Shown here in pieces: positions 14,355 to 16,704 of a stretch of 16,704 bases of DNA (positions within the stretch are counted from its first letter, which is position 1; every line of letters starts with the position of its first letter). The stretch covers positions 1 through 16,704 of the forward strand of contig CALBWZ010000317.1 of NCBI GenBank assembly GCA_937893415.1, in the 5' to 3' direction. A program made the position numbers and the translations under genes. Source of the DNA: an uncultured Comamonadaceae bacterium (GTDB taxonomy: Bacteria > Pseudomonadota > Gammaproteobacteria > Burkholderiales > Burkholderiaceae_C). The notes under the pieces are model-generated. The model was not told where the DNA came from and did not search any database. It was given only the letters and a program-made list of their open reading frames with translations.

Positions 14355-15979
14355 GTACGACACACCGCCCAACATTTGACACGCCACAGGATGCTGTAGA
14401 TTGGCTGCGCGCCAGCGGTGTCACCAACTTGTGCGGTGACAGCCGCCAGGTAGAGGCGGGGGATGAGTTTATTGCTTGGCCTGGCTACGCTGTTGATGCA
14501 CGTGCATTTGTCCAAGCTGCGTTGATCAAGGGCGCCGTTGCGGTGTTGGTTGAAGCTCAGGGTGTAGAGGACAACCATAGCGCCTTGCCCACCAAGCTGT
14601 TGGGCGACAGCCGCATCGCCTTTGTTGGCAACTTAAAAGCGTTGTGTGGCGAGATTGCCGCTATTTTTTACGCGCAGCCTAGCCAAGACTTGAGTGTGGT
14701 GGCGATCACGGGCACCAATGGAAAAACATCCATCAGCTGGTGGTTGGCGCAAGCGTTGAGCGCGGCGGGCAGCGATTGCGCTGTGATGGGTACCTTGGGC
14801 GTTGGACGTCTGTCTGACTTGTCACAAACTGGCTTAACGACGCCAGACCCCATACGTGTTCAAAGCAGTTTGCGCTCGATGGCTGACAGCGGCGCTGTGG
14901 TCTGTGCCATGGAAGCGTCCAGCATTGGTCTAGAAGAAAAACGTTTGAATGGCACCGCGATACGCGTGGCTGTGTTTAGCAACTTGTCACAAGACCATTT
15001 GGATTACCACGGCTCAATGGCCAATTATTGGCAGGCTAAACAGGCCTTGTTCAAGTGGCCGGGCCTGAGGGCCGCAGTGCTCAATACAGATGACGCGCAT
15101 GGTCGAGAGCTGTTGCAGACATTGCCTGCGCATGTGGCTGTATGGACGGTTGGTGTGTCGTCATCGGCTGATAGAAATATGGGCAGCCACAGCAACATAC
15201 CTGGTGCAACAGCTGGCAGCGACAACAAGGTCAGTGCGGATATGGGTGCCAGGCTTCTAGCCTCAAACGTGCAAATAACTGCATCTGGCACGTCATTTGA
15301 TGTCAGTGAGTACAGCGCAGCTGTCGTGGTGAACAACTACAGCTTTGATTTGCCCATCGCTGGCCTCTACAACGTAAGCAACATGCTGTGCGTGTTGGCC
15401 AGCATGCGCGCACTGGGCATAGAGTTGGCGAAAGCGGGTGCGGCATGCATAGGATTGCGGCCTGTGCCTGGGCGCATGGAGGCGGTCGATGCGGGTCGAA
15501 GCGATATCCAAGTTTGGGTTGATTACGCACACACGCCAGATGCAGTCGCTCAAGCCCTGCAGGCATTGCGGCCCTTGACGATTTACGGCAACAAGCGCTT
15601 GTGGTGTGTGTTGGGCTGCGGAGGTGATCGAGATACGAGCAAACGCGCGACTATGGCTGAGCAAGCAGTGGACCATGCTGACGCAGTCATATTTACCAGC
15701 GACAACCCTCGCAGCGAAGACCCGCATAGCATTGTTGAACAACTCATGGCCGCGGCGCTGGCACATGACCAAGCGCCTAGCAAAATTGTGCTGCAGCAAG
15801 TTGAGCGCGCACAAGCGATTGCAATGGCTGTTGCAACAGCCAGCCCGGGCGATGTGATTTTGATTGCTGGCAAGGGGCATGAAAATTACCAAGAAATAGG
15901 TGGCGTGCGCATTCCGTTTTCTGATGTGCAAGTGGCCAGCGCCGCGTTGCGGACCTTGCGTGGGAGCACATCGCTATGA
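14351..15979 (+). CDS. murE: UDP-MurNAc-L-Ala-D-Glu:meso-DAP ligase
   Basis: MurE adds meso-diaminopimelate to the UDP-MurNAc dipeptide in the cytoplasm, using ATP. In the 542-residue protein the ATP loop is GTNGKTS (121-127), the likely carbamylated lysine is K230 (WQAKQALF), and the substrate-selecting motif DNPR (451-454) marks the meso-DAP-specific type. The C terminus has AGKGHENYQ. It is about 45 residues longer than E. coli MurE; a Ser/Gly/Asp-rich stretch at about 268-300 in the central domain accounts for most of the excess. The start is an unusual TTG at 14351, overlapping the ftsI stop by four bases, with a strong AGGAG (14341-14345) 5 bases upstream. It uses the product of dapF. 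Confidence 0.97.
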   Translation: MSTTHRPTFDTPQDAVDWLRASGVTNLCGDSRQVEAGDEFIAWPGYAVDARAFVQAALIKGAVAVLVEAQGVEDNHSALPTKLLGDSRIAFVGNLKALCGEIAAIFYAQPSQDLSVVAITGTNGKTSISWWLAQALSAAGSDCAVMGTLGVGRLSDLSQTGLTTPDPIRVQSSLRSMADSGAVVCAMEASSIGLEEKRLNGTAIRVAVFSNLSQDHLDYHGSMANYWQAKQALFKWPGLRAAVLNTDDAHGRELLQTLPAHVAVWTVGVSSSADRNMGSHSNIPGATAGSDNKVSADMGARLLASNVQITASGTSFDVSEYSAAVVVNNYSFDLPIAGLYNVSNMLCVLASMRALGIELAKAGAACIGLRPVPGRMEAVDAGRSDIQVWVDYAHTPDAVAQALQALRPLTIYGNKRLWCVLGCGGDRDTSKRATMAEQAVDHADAVIFTSDNPRSEDPHSIVEQLMAAALAHDQAPSKIVLQQVERAQAIAMAVATASPGDVILIAGKGHENYQEIGGVRIPFSDVQVASAALRTLRGSTSL

Positions 15980-16704
15980 GCATGTTGCGCTTCAACCACC
16001 CAGTAGCCCTGTTGGCACAGCTGCCCCATGCTCAAGTGCACGGTGAGGCGGTTATTGCCGCTTGGTTGTTGCGTGTTGGTGATGATGAGAATGAATGTGC
16101 GCGCGTGCACAGCGACACGCGCAGCCTTCAAAGTGAGGATTGCTTTGTGGCTATTCAAGGCGAGCGTTTTGATGCAAATACTTTACTGCCGCAAGCCAGC
16201 GCTGCAGGCGTTGGTGTTGCTTTGGCCAGCAGTGGCTTGGCTGGCGCGAATCTAGCTGGCGTCCAAGTGCCGGATACGCGTATCGCGCTTGGCCAATGGG
16301 CTGCCGCTTGGCGAAATACATTGCACTTACCTGTGATTGCCGTTGCTGGGAGCAACGGCAAAACCACCGTGACGCAAATGGTGGCCTCTATATTGCGTGC
16401 TGCGCAAGGTAAGCGGTCGCTCGCTACAGCTGGTAACTTCAACAACGACATTGGTGTGCCGCTAACGCTGTTGCGCTTGCGCCGCCACCACAACTGCGCC
16501 GTGGTTGAGCTGGGTATGAATCACCCTGGAGAAATTGCAGGTTTGGCCGCTATGGTGCAGCCGTCAGTGGCGTTGGTGAACAATGCGCAGCGCGAGCACT
16601 TGGAGTTCATGCACAGCGTTGATGCGGTAGCGCAAGAAAACGCAGCCGTGTTTAAGGCCTTAACCGCACACGGCGCAGCGGTCTTTCCGCACGATGATGC
16701 GTAC
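15976..16704 (+). CDS. murF: UDP-MurNAc-tripeptide:D-Ala-D-Ala ligase, N-terminal part (cut by window edge)
   Basis: MurF adds D-Ala-D-Ala to finish the cytoplasmic pentapeptide precursor. The frame is open for 243 codons to the window edge. It shows the Mur ligase N-terminal fold with HSDTRSLQSEDCFVAIQGERFD (45-66), the ATP loop AGSNGKTT (124-131), the NFNNDIGVPLTLL block and the VVELGMNHPGEI segment, a combination specific for MurF. The ATG at 15976 overlaps the murE TGA (ATGA) and has GGGAG (15962-15966) upstream; an ATG at 15982 is a possible alternative. The C-terminal half is outside the window. Confidence 0.96.
   Translation, partial: MSMLRFNHPVALLAQLPHAQVHGEAVIAAWLLRVGDDENECARVHSDTRSLQSEDCFVAIQGERFDANTLLPQASAAGVGVALASSGLAGANLAGVQVPDTRIALGQWAAAWRNTLHLPVIAVAGSNGKTTVTQMVASILRAAQGKRSLATAGNFNNDIGVPLTLLRLRRHHNCAVVELGMNHPGEIAGLAAMVQPSVALVNNAQREHLEFMHSVDAVAQENAAVFKALTAHGAAVFPHDDAY

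Noticed and set aside
15293-15931. 212-residue minus-strand frame
   Set aside because: It is antisense to murE, whose frame has all family motifs; no motif is seen in the antisense product.
1-16704. CRISPR array, prophage, insertion sequence or new defence system
   Set aside because: No spaced direct-repeat array, integrase other than XerC, transposase frame or accessory gene cluster is visible; the genes are core housekeeping functions.

Overview
This window looks like core chromosome of a betaproteobacterium, most likely Burkholderiales and perhaps Comamonadaceae. The assignment rests on family resemblance and gene order, not on a database search. The pointers are the dapF-DUF484-xerC cluster, a zinc-finger-less DksA beside a COG0523 GTPase, a class A RNase P RNA, a NUDIX-MBL fusion protein, and the start of a division and cell wall (dcw) cluster. 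Base composition is moderate in GC. Noncoding gaps are short except before mraZ. I see no prophage, insertion sequence, CRISPR array or tRNA.

Left part (1-4606): three minus-strand genes surround a plus-strand RNA gene. A DEAD-box RNA helicase runs off the left edge. Upstream of it is a COG2509-type FAD-dependent dehydrogenase, and a REP-like pair of inverted palindromes sits between the two and covers the dehydrogenase stop codon. rnpB (2492-2848) is divergent from the dehydrogenase and convergent with a NUDIX-MBL fusion gene. That fusion gene is in turn divergent from dapF.

Middle (4607-10501): dapF, a DUF484 gene and xerC form one plus-strand cluster. It is followed by a secreted DsrE-like protein with a clear terminator. 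Next come a CXCC-type COG0523 GTPase with a 16-histidine loop, and a DksA whose zinc-finger cysteines are mostly replaced and which carries a lysine/alanine/proline-rich N-terminal tail of about 200 residues. A terminator closes this part.

Right part (10502-16704): about 470 bases without a convincing gene lead into the dcw operon. Its promoter region carries four MraZ-type boxes at an exact 10-base period. Then mraZ, rsmH, ftsL, ftsI, murE and murF (cut at the right edge) follow with overlapping or nearly touching ends, which implies translational coupling.

Functionally, DapF makes meso-diaminopimelate. MurE, with its DNPR motif, adds it to the peptidoglycan precursor. MurF completes the pentapeptide, and FtsI and FtsL act in septal wall synthesis. 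XerC resolves chromosome dimers at division. The most unusual items are the DksA tail, the RNase P P4 covariation, the possibly leaderless dapF, the REP-like element and the MraZ box array. I found no convincing evidence of an entirely new multi-gene system.
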